A DNA stretch of 36,583 bases, from NCBI RefSeq assembly GCF_000301055.1, contig NZ_JH932301.1, positions 383,259 to 419,841 on the forward strand. Reading direction: 5' to 3'. Source of the DNA: Falseniella ignava CCUG 37419. GTDB taxonomy: Bacteria > Bacillota > Bacilli > Lactobacillales > Aerococcaceae. Each line of letters opens with the position of its first letter. Within the stretch, counting starts at the first letter, position 1. Position numbers and translations under genes: made by a program. The notes under the pieces were generated by a model. The model saw only the letters and a program-made list of their open reading frames with translations. It had not been told where the DNA came from and did not search any database. Shown one piece after another: positions 24,608-32,961 of this stretch.

Positions 24608-25591
24608 TTATTTAATCGCGAAATGGATTAAGTTAATAATTAAGGCGTATAGAATGTAGAAAATAAGTGGTGCGAATAAAATAATTAAGTACGGATTGAA
24701 TAGTGCGTTGTTACTTTGTTCTCGATAATGGTTCATTTGTGTTAATACAGCCACAAAGAACATAACAAAGCCATAGAAGATGACGCTCATTGATATAATG
24801 CCACCCGTTAAACCAAGGCCTGTTAAGATAATTAAAATAACCGTTGCAGCAACAACTAAGTGTAAGTATCCAGCAACCTCATTTGTTAGACGATTGTAGC
24901 TTACTTCAACACGGAATAAATATTTAATAATTGAGTATGCAATTCCGATGGTGACGAAATACATCAAAGCTAAGCTTAACCATAATAATAAAGTCATCTT
25001 GAATGGGCTGTGTGCGAAAGAGCTGAGTCCCACGTAATCGTAAAAAGATATACCGCCATGCACTTGCCCAGCAGGGATAACAGTGAATGAACTGATTAAA
25101 CGGTTGACTGCCACTGTACCTAATATAGCGGTAAATAAACTCAATAGTGCAAAAGTAATATGGCCATAATAGCTTGTTTCTTGATGGTGACCAGGACCGG
25201 CATGGACAAGTTTGTCAACAAAGTACTTGAAGTAATTGTTTGCTTCTTTCCAAGATTTTTGAACTTTTTCGTTTTCGCGAATGGTACGGATCGTTGAGTC
25301 AGTAGTCTCTTTCATGGCTGCGACGGCAGAGTCGGTGCTTTCCTTCACGGTGTTCATTGCTGAATCTGCACCTTCTTTAACCGCTTTAACGGTCTTGTCA
25401 AGTGCTTCAGAAGCTTCTTGATGCTGTTTTTCGACTTCTTTTTCTTGGACTTCTTCATCGTTTAAGATAGTTTCAACGTCGGCTGTTTCACGGTCTTCTT
25501 CTGTCACAGGGACAGTTTGATCATGACCGCAGAACGTACAGAATTTGGCGGTATCAGCAATTTCTTTGCCACATTTAATACAAGTTTTCAT
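24608..25591 (-). CDS. Zinc-ribbon membrane protein
   Basis: 327 residues. An N-terminal zinc ribbon, CIKCGK...CTFCGH, with two CxxC knuckles, is followed by a charged helical linker with an imperfect repeat (AVKEGADSAMNTVKESTDSA, VAAMKETTDSTIRTIRENEK), then five or so membrane helices in the C-terminal 200 residues. Two ATGs lie 6 bases apart. AGGGG is only 2 bases before the first (25597) but 8 before the second (25591), which is chosen. Such proteins are common in Lactobacillales, with no known reaction. The zinc knuckles suggest a regulatory or scaffolding role. Confidence 0.8.
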   Translation of the reverse strand: MKTCIKCGKEIADTAKFCTFCGHDQTVPVTEEDRETADVETILNDEEVQEKEVEKQHQEASEALDKTVKAVKEGADSAMNTVKESTDSAVAAMKETTDSTIRTIRENEKVQKSWKEANNYFKYFVDKLVHAGPGHHQETSYYGHITFALLSLFTAILGTVAVNRLISSFTVIPAGQVHGGISFYDYVGLSSFAHSPFKMTLLLWLSLALMYFVTIGIAYSIIKYLFRVEVSYNRLTNEVAGYLHLVVAATVILIILTGLGLTGGIISMSVIFYGFVMFFVAVLTQMNHYREQSNNALFNPYLIILFAPLIFYILYALIINLIHFAIK

Positions 25592-25730
25592 TGTCATTAC
25601 CCCTTTTCAATCGTAATAATTCCTACCTTTAGTATAGCTCATTTTGATTTGAAATTACAGTCTAAGCCTTTAAATCAGAAAAATTCGAGTACTAAAATTA
25701 AATTAAGATTAAAAATATAAAAGAAAACCC

Positions 25731-25759
25731 TTGATTTATCTCATAGTTGGTGTTAGACT
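25731..25759 (+). promoter_or_regulatory. trpP promoter
   Basis: TTGATT (25731-25736), 17-base spacer, TAGACT (25754-25759) preceded by TGT, an extended -10. It stands just upstream of the T-box leader. Confidence 0.5.
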
Positions 25760-25769
25760 AAAAACAATC

Positions 25770-26038
25770 GATATGGAATCGGCATAAGAAGAGTAGCTTC
25801 GGGGAATTCTTACAGGGAGAAAGTGGTCAGTGTGAACTTTCAGAATCCTGAATGTGAATGGGCTTATGTAAACGAAGGTGAAATTTTCTATTTTGGAAGA
25901 GAGTAGCTGGAGGGTGTGCTCACCTTACAGAGCTAGAATATGATTGTATTCGAACGAGATATCTTTAGTGTGCATAAAGATAAAGAGGATGGTACCGCGA
26001 AACTCGCTCCTTAATTGGAGGGGGTATTTTTTATTTAT
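25770..26038 (+). promoter_or_regulatory. Tryptophan T-box riboswitch
   Basis: The T-box sequence TGGTACCGCG is at 25990-25999, followed by the CTCC/GGAG terminator-type stem and a T run (to about 26032). Stem I base CATAAG (25783-25788) pairs with CTTATG (25863-25868). Just before the latter stands GAA-TGG-G, placing the specifier codon UGG (Trp) at 25859-25861. AAGAGTAG on the 5' side is the usual specifier-loop partner. Uncharged tRNA(Trp) should therefore stabilise the antiterminator and turn on trpP. Confidence 0.93.
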
Positions 26039-26073
26039 CAGTAGATTTGTCAGTAATATAAGGAGGAATTAAG

Positions 26074-26595
26074 ATGAAAGTCAGACAATTAACGTTAGGT
26101 GGCGTATTATTAGCAGTTGGATTAGTATTACATTTGGTGATGCCGCCCATCTTTTTAGGAGTGAAGCCGGATTTCCTTTTAGCGATGATGTTCTTTGCGA
26201 TTATGTCCAATCGTGACTTAAAGTCGTCTTTAATTATCGGCCTTGTTGCGGGCTTAATGTCTGCTGCGACCACCGGATTTCCAGGAGGTCAGCTACCGAA
26301 CTTAGTAGATAAAATCATCACCTCATTCGTTATCTATCAATTATGTAAACGAATGGACTTCGAATATTCTACAGTGCGAATTGTGCTCATCAATATTGTC
26401 GGAACACTTTTAAGTGGTGGAATTTTCTTAACATTGGCATTTATGTTGACACAGCAGCTTCACTTATGGGTGCCAAGTATCCCGGTCGTATTACTGGCAG
26501 CCGTTGTAAATACTGGACTGAGTGTCTTTATTTACCATACCTTTGCGACGCGTTCATCATTGCAACGGGCGACAGGACATTCGTTGTCGAAGTAA
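26074..26595 (+). CDS. trpP: Tryptophan transporter
   Basis: 173-residue membrane protein of the TrpP (YhaG) family with about five helices. VLHLVMPPIFLGVKPDFLLA, FPGGQLPNLVDKIITSFVIY and the small size are family marks. It takes up tryptophan. AAGGAGG lies 8 bases before the ATG. The UGG-specifier T-box directly upstream independently supports the substrate. A single-gene unit. Confidence 0.92.
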   Translation: MKVRQLTLGGVLLAVGLVLHLVMPPIFLGVKPDFLLAMMFFAIMSNRDLKSSLIIGLVAGLMSAATTGFPGGQLPNLVDKIITSFVIYQLCKRMDFEYSTVRIVLINIVGTLLSGGIFLTLAFMLTQQLHLWVPSIPVVLLAAVVNTGLSVFIYHTFATRSSLQRATGHSLSK

Positions 26596-26643
26596 TGTTG
26601 TAGTATTGTTTAAGCACTTTGACCGTCATATTTTTGAGGGGTG

Positions 26644-26652
26644 TGCTATAAT
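26644..26652 (+). promoter_or_regulatory. Extended -10 promoter of the acetyltransferase gene
   Basis: TGCTATAAT with TATAAT at 26647-26652. TTGACC occurs upstream but 22 bases away, too far for a normal -35. Confidence 0.5.
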
Positions 26653-26685
26653 GTTGTTACATCTTAAATGTTATGGAGGCGGCCT

Positions 26686-27135
26686 ATGGACGAACAATCA
26701 TTTATTATATGGCAAGTGGGACTTGGCTCGATTGAAGATTTTATTGAAATGGCGGGCACGCTCTTTGAGACGACGACCGATGTTTTGTTGCCTGAATATC
26801 AAGAACTTTTACGTCGAGAAGATGCCGTAATCTTTGTAGCATATGAGGATCAACGAGCGGTTGGCTTTGCCCAGTGTGAGTTACGTAGCGATTACGTTGA
26901 AGGCACGACGACCAGCCCTGTAGGTTATCTGGAAGGGATTTATGTCAAGCCGGAATACCAGAAACAAGGTATCGCCAAGCAATTGTTGGTTCAATGCGAG
27001 AATTGGGCTCGTCAAATGGGTTGCCAAGAATTCGGTAGTGACTGTACGCTAGATAACGAAGCGAGCTATCATTTTCACTTGGCAGAAGGATTCCAAGAAG
27101 TGAATCGCTTAATTACTTTTACGAAAAAATTATAA
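26686..27135 (+). CDS. Aminoglycoside 6'-N-acetyltransferase-like GNAT
   Basis: 149 residues. The segments FAQCELRSDYVEGTTTSPVG, YLEGIYVKPEYQKQGIAKQL and FGSDCTLDNEASYHFHLAEG closely follow the AAC(6')-I enzymes of the Salmonella Iaa/Iy type (RxDYVxGxxxSPVxxLEGIFVxPxxRxxGxAKQL). The acetyl-CoA loop is QKQGIA. GGAGG lies 6 bases before the ATG at 26686; an upstream ATG (26668) in frame overlaps that site. It sits among core genes with core-like composition, so is probably intrinsic rather than acquired. Whether it acts on aminoglycosides cannot be told from sequence. Confidence 0.82.
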   Translation: MDEQSFIIWQVGLGSIEDFIEMAGTLFETTTDVLLPEYQELLRREDAVIFVAYEDQRAVGFAQCELRSDYVEGTTTSPVGYLEGIYVKPEYQKQGIAKQLLVQCENWARQMGCQEFGSDCTLDNEASYHFHLAEGFQEVNRLITFTKKL

Positions 27136-27152
27136 TATATGGTGTGAAGTTC

Positions 27153-27188
27153 AAAGGACTTTTCTTTTTTGGAGAGGTCTTTTTTTAG
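27153..27188 (+). terminator. Terminator after the acetyltransferase gene
   Basis: AAAGGACTTTTC pairs imperfectly with GGAGAGGTCTTT, followed by a T run. Confidence 0.5.
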
Positions 27189-27286
27189 TGGATTAGTGCA
27201 TCAAGCTTCTTCTTTGACATTCCATTACAAAACATCTAAAATAGCTTAATTGACAAAAAATATTACATATAGAAAGGATTGATTCA

Positions 27287-29002
27287 ATGTTAAAAATATG
27301 GCGCAAGATGAATGGCAAGCGCGTCACGATTATCTTGGCATTAATATTATTTGAAGCGTTAATGTTCTTGCTGTTTCCAACTTTAGCCGCTGAGATTCTG
27401 AACGTCAGCTCACTGAACCAGGATCAAGCGATGGTCCAACGAATTGGATTCTTTATGATGAGTGCGAACGTAGTGGCATTAATCTTAGCAATCATTAGTA
27501 CTTATTTATCAGCGCGAGAGTCACAAAATTTAGGACATCAGCTTCGCATGGGAATTTTTAAGCAAGTAATGTCTTTCTCGCGAGATAATATCTCGGAGTT
27601 CGGTACTTCTACGCTACTTACGCGTACGACCAATGATATTATGCAAATTCAATTTATGACGATGATTTCACTTCGTCTGGCAGTGATTAGCCCGATTATC
27701 ATGATTGTCTCTGCCGTCTTTGCGTATCGACAAGAACCACAGTTGGCGTGGATTTTTGCGATTACCTTACCGCTAATTATTATTGGCTTGTATTTTATTT
27801 TCCGTAATGCCAATCCAATCTTTCGCAAGATGCAACGATTAATTGACCAATTGAATAAAGTATTCCGTGAAGGATTAACTGGGATTCGGGTCATTCGTGC
27901 GTTTAATACGCAAGAACTCGAAGAAAAACGTTTTGACGAAGCGAATGTGACGTATCGTGATAATGCGATTCGTGCCTTCAATATTATTAACTTTATGTTC
28001 CCAGTGATGATTGCTATTATCGGGATTTCGAATACTTTGATTTTCACGAATGGGTCACGCTATATTGCTGCAGGCCATATGCAAGTGGGAAGCTTAATTG
28101 CGTTCGTACAATATTCCGTTCAATTACTCTTCAGCGTACTGCAGTTCTCAATGTTACTCTTCTTCTTACCGCGGGCACAAGTTGCGGCAGAACGTATTAA
28201 TCAAGTGATTGAGACAGAATCTTCCATTCAAGATCCGATCGAACCTGTATCGCTTTCAGGACGTCCACTGAGCTTGCAGTATCAAGATGTCGACTTTGGC
28301 TTCGAAGGATCTGAGCGCGATACGCTGATCGATATTAATTTTGAAGCTCATCCAGGCGATACCGTCGCAATTATTGGTGGGACTGGATCGGGTAAATCGA
28401 CCATTGTGAATTTACTAATTCGATTACACGATGCGACTTCCGGTCAAATATTACTGAGTGGGGTCGATATTCGCGATATCACCCAACGTGAACTACGCAG
28501 CCGAATCGGCTATGCACCACAGAAAGCGGTTCTCTTCGCTGGAACCATTCGTTCGAACTTGCTTTATGGAAAGCCAAATGCAACCGACCGAGAGCTATGG
28601 GATGCACTTGAGATTGCACAAGCTGACTTTGTCCGAGACTTACCACACGGATTAGATTCACGAGTGGAACAAGGTGGGGTTAACTTCTCAGGAGGTCAAA
28701 AGCAACGACTCAGTATTGCGCGTGCAATTGTGAGCCAACCCGATATTTATGTTTTCGATGACTCGTTCTCAGCACTGGACTTTAAGACGGATGCGAAGCT
28801 CCGTCAAGCTTTACGTCCGATTACGCGAGAAGCGATTACCATTATTATTGCTCAACGAGTCAATACGGTAATCGACGCCGATACGATTTTAGTGTTAGAC
28901 AACGGACGCGTTGTAGGTCAAGGTACGCATGAGGAGCTTAAAGTAACGAATGAAGTGTATCAAGATATTATTGATTCTCAAATGAGAGGAGAGGATATCT
29001 AA
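27287..29002 (+). CDS. Heterodimeric ABC exporter, degenerate-site subunit
   Basis: 571 residues: six membrane helices, then a nucleotide-binding domain with Walker A GGTGSGKST, signature FSGGQKQRLSIARA and Walker B VFDDSFSALD. Asp492 replaces the catalytic Glu, and Gln523 (IAQRV) replaces the switch His, so this subunit's ATP site is non-hydrolytic, as in TM287-type heterodimers. The stop overlaps the next gene's ATG by one base (TAATG), ensuring paired synthesis. Probably a multidrug, lipid or peptide exporter. The start ATG has AAAGGA upstream. Confidence 0.92.
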   Translation: MLKIWRKMNGKRVTIILALILFEALMFLLFPTLAAEILNVSSLNQDQAMVQRIGFFMMSANVVALILAIISTYLSARESQNLGHQLRMGIFKQVMSFSRDNISEFGTSTLLTRTTNDIMQIQFMTMISLRLAVISPIIMIVSAVFAYRQEPQLAWIFAITLPLIIIGLYFIFRNANPIFRKMQRLIDQLNKVFREGLTGIRVIRAFNTQELEEKRFDEANVTYRDNAIRAFNIINFMFPVMIAIIGISNTLIFTNGSRYIAAGHMQVGSLIAFVQYSVQLLFSVLQFSMLLFFLPRAQVAAERINQVIETESSIQDPIEPVSLSGRPLSLQYQDVDFGFEGSERDTLIDINFEAHPGDTVAIIGGTGSGKSTIVNLLIRLHDATSGQILLSGVDIRDITQRELRSRIGYAPQKAVLFAGTIRSNLLYGKPNATDRELWDALEIAQADFVRDLPHGLDSRVEQGGVNFSGGQKQRLSIARAIVSQPDIYVFDDSFSALDFKTDAKLRQALRPITREAITIIIAQRVNTVIDADTILVLDNGRVVGQGTHEELKVTNEVYQDIIDSQMRGEDI

Positions 29003-30777
29003 TGCAGAACAAAGTAAAACCAACCGATTTATTTAAAACGCTGAGAAAGCTGATTCGCTTTATGGGGAAACGAGCTTGGCTATTATTGCTGACCATTTCA
29101 ATAGCGGGTCTATGGGCCTTCTTCCAATCCCGTATGCCGAGGATGATGGGGAATATTACCAATATTATCTTCGACGGTGTTAAGCAAGGGATGACGGATG
29201 GACAGTTTCCGATTGATTTTGAGGCGGTGCTCCATGCGAGCTTGGTTCTTGCGGGAACTTATGCATTGATGTCGGTCTCACGTTATTTTATGCACTATGC
29301 AACAACCCAAGTCGCACAAAATACAGTCTATAAGTTGCGTTATGAAGTGAAAGCGAAGATGAGTCGCTTGCCAATTGAGTTTTTCGATCAAAATAGTAAA
29401 GGAGACATCCTCTCACGGACGATTAACGATATTGACCAAGTTTCTAACGCACTCGGCCAATCAATTAACCAGATTTCGATGAGTTTGGCGCAATTAACCG
29501 CTGTATCTATTTCAATGTTAACGCTCAGTGGACCGTTAGCGCTAATTGTAGTGGCGATGGCCCCCGTGATTCTAATTATTATTGCAGTCATTGCACCGCG
29601 CGCGCAACGACAATTTGGCAAGCGTCAGCGCGATTTAGGGAAAGTCAATGACTATGCGGAAGAACGTTACGCTGGACAAGAAATCGTGCGCGTCTACCAT
29701 CAAGAAGCGCAAGAGATTGCCGCCTTCGAAGAGCACAGTCAACGATTGAACGAATCATCGTGGCGTGCTGAATTTTATTCAGGGCTGATGAATCCACTTG
29801 TTTTAACCGCCAAGGATACGGCTTATATTACGGTTGCTTTTGTCGGTGGCATGCGGATTATCGCCGGACTTGAGACGATTGGGACGGTCCAAGCCTTCTT
29901 GCAATACGTTAATATGTTTAGTAATCCGTTCCATATGTTAGCGCAATTGGCTAATACCATTCAGATGACTGTGGCTTCGCTCGATCGTGTCTTTGAGATT
30001 TTGGATCATCCAGAAGTGGCTAATCCTGAAGGCCGTGACGATGAAGTAACGGATGCGATTGTGAAGTTCGACCATGTACGTTTTGGCTATTTACCGGATA
30101 AAGTTATCCTAAAAGATTTCAGTCTCGAAGTTGAACCGGGCTCGATGGTGGCGATTGTCGGACCGACTGGTGCGGGTAAATCAACCTTGATTAACTTGTT
30201 AGAGCGCTACTATGATGTTAAAGACGGCGCGATTTTCTTCCAAGGAAAAGATATCCGCAATCTTTCGCGCAACAAGTTGCGTGAACATTTCTCAATCGTA
30301 CCGCAAGATCCATGGTTATTTAGCGGAACGATCTGGGATAATATCCGCTACGGTTCAGAAGGTCGCAGCGATGAAGAAATCTTGCAAGCAGCGAAATCAG
30401 CGCACGTCGATGATTTTGTCCAAACCTTGCCGGACGGTTATCAGACTATTCTCTCTGAAGAAGCGACCAATATTTCTAACGGTCAGCGTCAACTGATTAC
30501 GATTGCGCGTGCATTTTTGCGCGATCCGGACGTGATTATATTGGATGAAGCGACATCCAGTGTGGATACACGAACGGAAGTCATGATCCAACGTGCGATG
30601 CGTAATATCTTAGAAGGGCGTACGAGCTTTGTCATCGCACACCGTCTTTCAACCATTCGCGACGCCGATACTATTATTGTGATGGATCAAGGTGATGTCG
30701 TAGAACACGGTAATCACGACGAACTGATGGCACAAGGCGGCTTCTACGCTAACTTATATCAAGCGCAGTTCCAATAG
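29002..30777 (+). CDS. Heterodimeric ABC exporter, catalytic subunit
   Basis: 591 residues: six membrane helices and a nucleotide-binding domain with Walker A GPTGAGKST, Walker B VIILDEATSSVD with catalytic Glu516, and H-loop His547 (IAHRLST). The signature is altered to ISNGQRQ. In a heterodimer this weak signature faces the degenerate Walker site of the first subunit, while the partner's canonical FSGGQ completes the active site here, so the two sequences fit each other. A strong terminator follows. Confidence 0.92.
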   Translation: MQNKVKPTDLFKTLRKLIRFMGKRAWLLLLTISIAGLWAFFQSRMPRMMGNITNIIFDGVKQGMTDGQFPIDFEAVLHASLVLAGTYALMSVSRYFMHYATTQVAQNTVYKLRYEVKAKMSRLPIEFFDQNSKGDILSRTINDIDQVSNALGQSINQISMSLAQLTAVSISMLTLSGPLALIVVAMAPVILIIIAVIAPRAQRQFGKRQRDLGKVNDYAEERYAGQEIVRVYHQEAQEIAAFEEHSQRLNESSWRAEFYSGLMNPLVLTAKDTAYITVAFVGGMRIIAGLETIGTVQAFLQYVNMFSNPFHMLAQLANTIQMTVASLDRVFEILDHPEVANPEGRDDEVTDAIVKFDHVRFGYLPDKVILKDFSLEVEPGSMVAIVGPTGAGKSTLINLLERYYDVKDGAIFFQGKDIRNLSRNKLREHFSIVPQDPWLFSGTIWDNIRYGSEGRSDEEILQAAKSAHVDDFVQTLPDGYQTILSEEATNISNGQRQLITIARAFLRDPDVIILDEATSSVDTRTEVMIQRAMRNILEGRTSFVIAHRLSTIRDADTIIVMDQGDVVEHGNHDELMAQGGFYANLYQAQFQ

Positions 30778-30812
30778 TCGGGGTCGTGTGGTTTTAGATA
30801 GTTTTTTAGAGG

Positions 30813-30845
30813 GAGTCAAGCCGTTGTGCGCTTGACTCTTTTTTT
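30813..30845 (+). terminator. Terminator of the exporter operon
   Basis: GAGTCAAGC, 8-base loop, GCTTGACTC and a seven-T run: a 9-bp perfect stem. Confidence 0.85.
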
Positions 30846-30886
30846 GAGGGAAAATATTGGGCAGTATAGAGAGGGCTGGCTGGACA

Positions 30887-30942
30887 GAGAATACGAGAAT
30901 GTTGTCGCGGTTCTCGCAACTTTTGCCGGAGAATACGAGAAT
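30887..30942. repeat. Short direct repeat in the exporter-msrAB gap
   Basis: GAGAATACGAGAAT at 30887-30900 and again at 30929-30942, a 42-base period. A GTTGTCG/CGCAAC hairpin follows the first, and CCGGAG/CTCCGG (6 bp) encloses the second. No credible coding frame explains it. Confidence 0.6.
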
Positions 30943-31068
30943 CGCACTCCGGTTGTCCTAATCTCTGCTCCAGCTCTCGCACACCACATTTCCACGCACA
31001 GTTTTTGAGCGTCCATCTATACGGCATCCTTTGATTGTGATATGATTAAGGCAAGAGGAGGGAATACA

Positions 31069-32016
31069 ATGAACCGACAAAAGATTGAAACGATTTATCT
31101 AGCAGGGGGCTGCTTTTGGGGTGTAGAAGGCTATTATCAGCAGTTACCAGGTGTCTTAGAGACGGAGGTGGGTTATGCGAATGGCCAGACTGAGACGACC
31201 ACCTACCAACAATTGAAAGAAACGGACCACGTTGAAGCACTTAAGCTAACTTACGATGCGAACGTGATTTCACTAGAAGAGCTACTGTTGCATCTATACC
31301 GTATTATTGATCCGACCAGTGTGAACCAACAAGGCAATGACCGTGGACGCCAGTATCGAACTGGGGTTTATTCAACCGATGAAGCAACTGTCCAACGTGT
31401 TCAACGTTCACTCGATCAACTCCAACGCCAATACGATCAGCCGATTGCCGTTGAGAATGAGATGCTAGCCAATTGGGTAGATGCTGAAGACTATCATCAA
31501 GATTATTTAACGAAAAATCCGAATGGCTACTGCCATATTAACTTGGCCTTAGCGCGTCAACCTCTCGCAAAATCAGGTGACTATCCGAAACCATCAGACG
31601 AAGAACTACAGGCCAACTTATCACCTGAAGCTTATCGTGTGACGCAACAATCTGGTACCGAGCGCCCTCACAGTCACCCATATGATCAAAATAATGATGC
31701 AGGGATTTATGTCGATATCGTAACCGGCGAACCGCTATTTAGTTCACGCGATAAATACGATGCTGGTTGTGGTTGGCCGTCCTTTACGAAGCCGATCGTT
31801 ACACCGAGTGTGAATTATCTTGATGATTCTTCACACGGTATGCGCCGAGTTGAAGTTCGCTCGCAACAAGGTGACTCTCACTTAGGGCACGTCTTTACCG
31901 ATGGCCCTGTAGAACAAGGTGGCTTGCGCTACTGTATTAATGGGGCAGCGTTACGCTTTATCCCCGTCGAAGAGATGGAAGCGGAAGGATACGGAGAATA
32001 TATTCCGTTCATCTAG
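31069..32016 (+). CDS. msrAB: Methionine sulfoxide reductase A/B fusion
   Basis: 315 residues. The N-terminal MsrA domain (about 1-165, catalytic Cys15 in [11 protein letters not shown]) reduces methionine S-sulfoxide. The C-terminal MsrB domain (about 175-315, catalytic Cys289 in [11 protein letters not shown], with GCGWPSF and HLGHVF) reduces the R form. Together they repair oxidised proteins using thioredoxin. No signal peptide, so cytoplasmic. GAGGAGGG lies 6 bases before the ATG at 31069; a more upstream ATG (31042) precedes that site and is rejected. Confidence 0.95.
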   Translation: MNRQKIETIYLAGGCFWGVEGYYQQLPGVLETEVGYANGQTETTTYQQLKETDHVEALKLTYDANVISLEELLLHLYRIIDPTSVNQQGNDRGRQYRTGVYSTDEATVQRVQRSLDQLQRQYDQPIAVENEMLANWVDAEDYHQDYLTKNPNGYCHINLALARQPLAKSGDYPKPSDEELQANLSPEAYRVTQQSGTERPHSHPYDQNNDAGIYVDIVTGEPLFSSRDKYDAGCGWPSFTKPIVTPSVNYLDDSSHGMRRVEVRSQQGDSHLGHVFTDGPVEQGGLRYCINGAALRFIPVEEMEAEGYGEYIPFI

Positions 32017-32080
32017 CTGACCCTATCGAATCAATGGACTGAACAAATTAACGCAACCGATTGAAAAAGGAGACGATAGA

Positions 32081-32389
32081 ATGAATAATGAAGCACTCGA
32101 ACGCATCCGTAAAATGGAAGCGATGCTAAGCCGCCAACAAGCCTTTATGGACGAGCTCGCTCCCGTGATTGAAAAATTAGAAGCACAAATACCGGAGTAT
32201 CAACAACTCAGCCAATATTATGGGAGCCAAGACTACCTTGACGACCTCGATTTTTCGGAATCAACGGACTTTCCAGCCGATGAACCGCATGGCGTCTTAT
32301 CTGAAGATTTGACTTATAATCTATTAGGAGAATACTATCAACTTGCGGTGCAGATGGTGGATATGGCGGCGCAAATTTTGAAAAATTAG
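32081..32389 (+). CDS. DUF4298 family protein
   Basis: 102-residue acidic cytoplasmic protein, largely helical, ERIRKMEAMLSRQQAFMDEL at the start and the central QYYGSQDYLDDLDFSES..P.GVLSEDLTYNLL typical of DUF4298. AAAGGAGACGATAGA precedes the ATG. It lies 64 bases after msrAB and may share its transcript. No function is known for the family. Confidence 0.8.
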   Translation: MNNEALERIRKMEAMLSRQQAFMDELAPVIEKLEAQIPEYQQLSQYYGSQDYLDDLDFSESTDFPADEPHGVLSEDLTYNLLGEYYQLAVQMVDMAAQILKN

Positions 32390-32411
32390 TCCAATCAAAA
32401 AAATCATCCCC

Positions 32412-32440
32412 TTGCAAACAAGAACATTTGTTCGTATAAT
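32412..32440 (+). promoter_or_regulatory. Promoter with a LexA (SOS) box
   Basis: TTGCAA (32412-32417), 17-base spacer, TATAAT (32435-32440): a near-consensus promoter. The spacer holds AGAACATTTGTTCG (32421-32434), which fits the Gram-positive LexA/DinR site CGAAC-N4-GTTCG at 9 of 10 positions. A repressor there would block RNA polymerase, so the next gene is probably DNA-damage inducible. Confidence 0.75.
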
Positions 32441-32461
32441 GGAACAAAGGAGATGCAAGTG

Positions 32462-32815
32462 ATGGATGAACAAGTATACCGAGACCGTGGCATGATGAAG
32501 TGGCAAGGATTGATTTTGTCCGAGCATCGTGAAGTGCTGGACCAATTGATTGCAGAGCATACTCGAGAGTATGTCGCTCCCATTCAAATGGAGCCCGAGG
32601 AGATCCAAGCGCGCCTTCACTGCGCGTACCATGAAGGCTACCGTGTTTGGTTGGCGCTGAATCAAGTCGATTTAAATGGAATTTATCGTGAACTAGAAGG
32701 ACGCATTCAAGGATATTTCGATCATCGAGTGGTGATTGACCAACAGTGCATCCCATTGGATGAGATTCGTGCCATTGAATTTGTCGAGCGCTTGAAGTTT
32801 TGGCAAGTCGAATAA
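32462..32815 (+). CDS. YolD-like protein
   Basis: 117 residues. The start DRGMMKWQGLILSEHREVL matches the DRGxxKWxxFxLPEH pattern of YolD-like proteins, which in Bacillus sit next to Y-family polymerase genes (UvrX, YqjW) in the SOS regulon. Here no polymerase gene is adjacent. GGAG is 9 bases before this ATG and directly abuts the earlier ATG at 32453, so 32462 is chosen. The LexA-type box in its promoter supports the family call independently. Function is poorly known. Confidence 0.72.
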   Translation: MDEQVYRDRGMMKWQGLILSEHREVLDQLIAEHTREYVAPIQMEPEEIQARLHCAYHEGYRVWLALNQVDLNGIYRELEGRIQGYFDHRVVIDQQCIPLDEIRAIEFVERLKFWQVE

Positions 32816-32823
32816 TTTAATCG

Positions 32824-32855
32824 AGACCTAGCATCTTGTATGTTAGGTCTATTTA
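32824..32855 (+). terminator. Terminator of the YolD-like gene
   Basis: AGACCTA and TAGGTCT arms with inner CAT/ATG pairing, then a T-rich tail. Confidence 0.6.
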
Positions 32856-32908
32856 TCTTGTGTACGCGAGACCGCCTGGCGTTCTGAGCATATTTATCCG
32901 ATTGAACA

Positions 32909-32917
32909 TGGTATAAT
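32909..32917 (+). promoter_or_regulatory. Extended -10 promoter of rlmCD
   Basis: TGGTATAAT, TATAAT at 32912-32917, 45 bases before the gene. No clear -35. Confidence 0.5.
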
Positions 32918-32961
32918 AGAGCTAATCATTCAGCATCTTGTTAATAGAAAGAGAGACTACC

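Noticed and set aside
30826-31008. Overlapping short frames on both strands in the exporter-msrAB gap
   Set aside because: No Shine-Dalgarno, they run through terminator and repeat sequence, and codon content does not resemble neighbouring genes.
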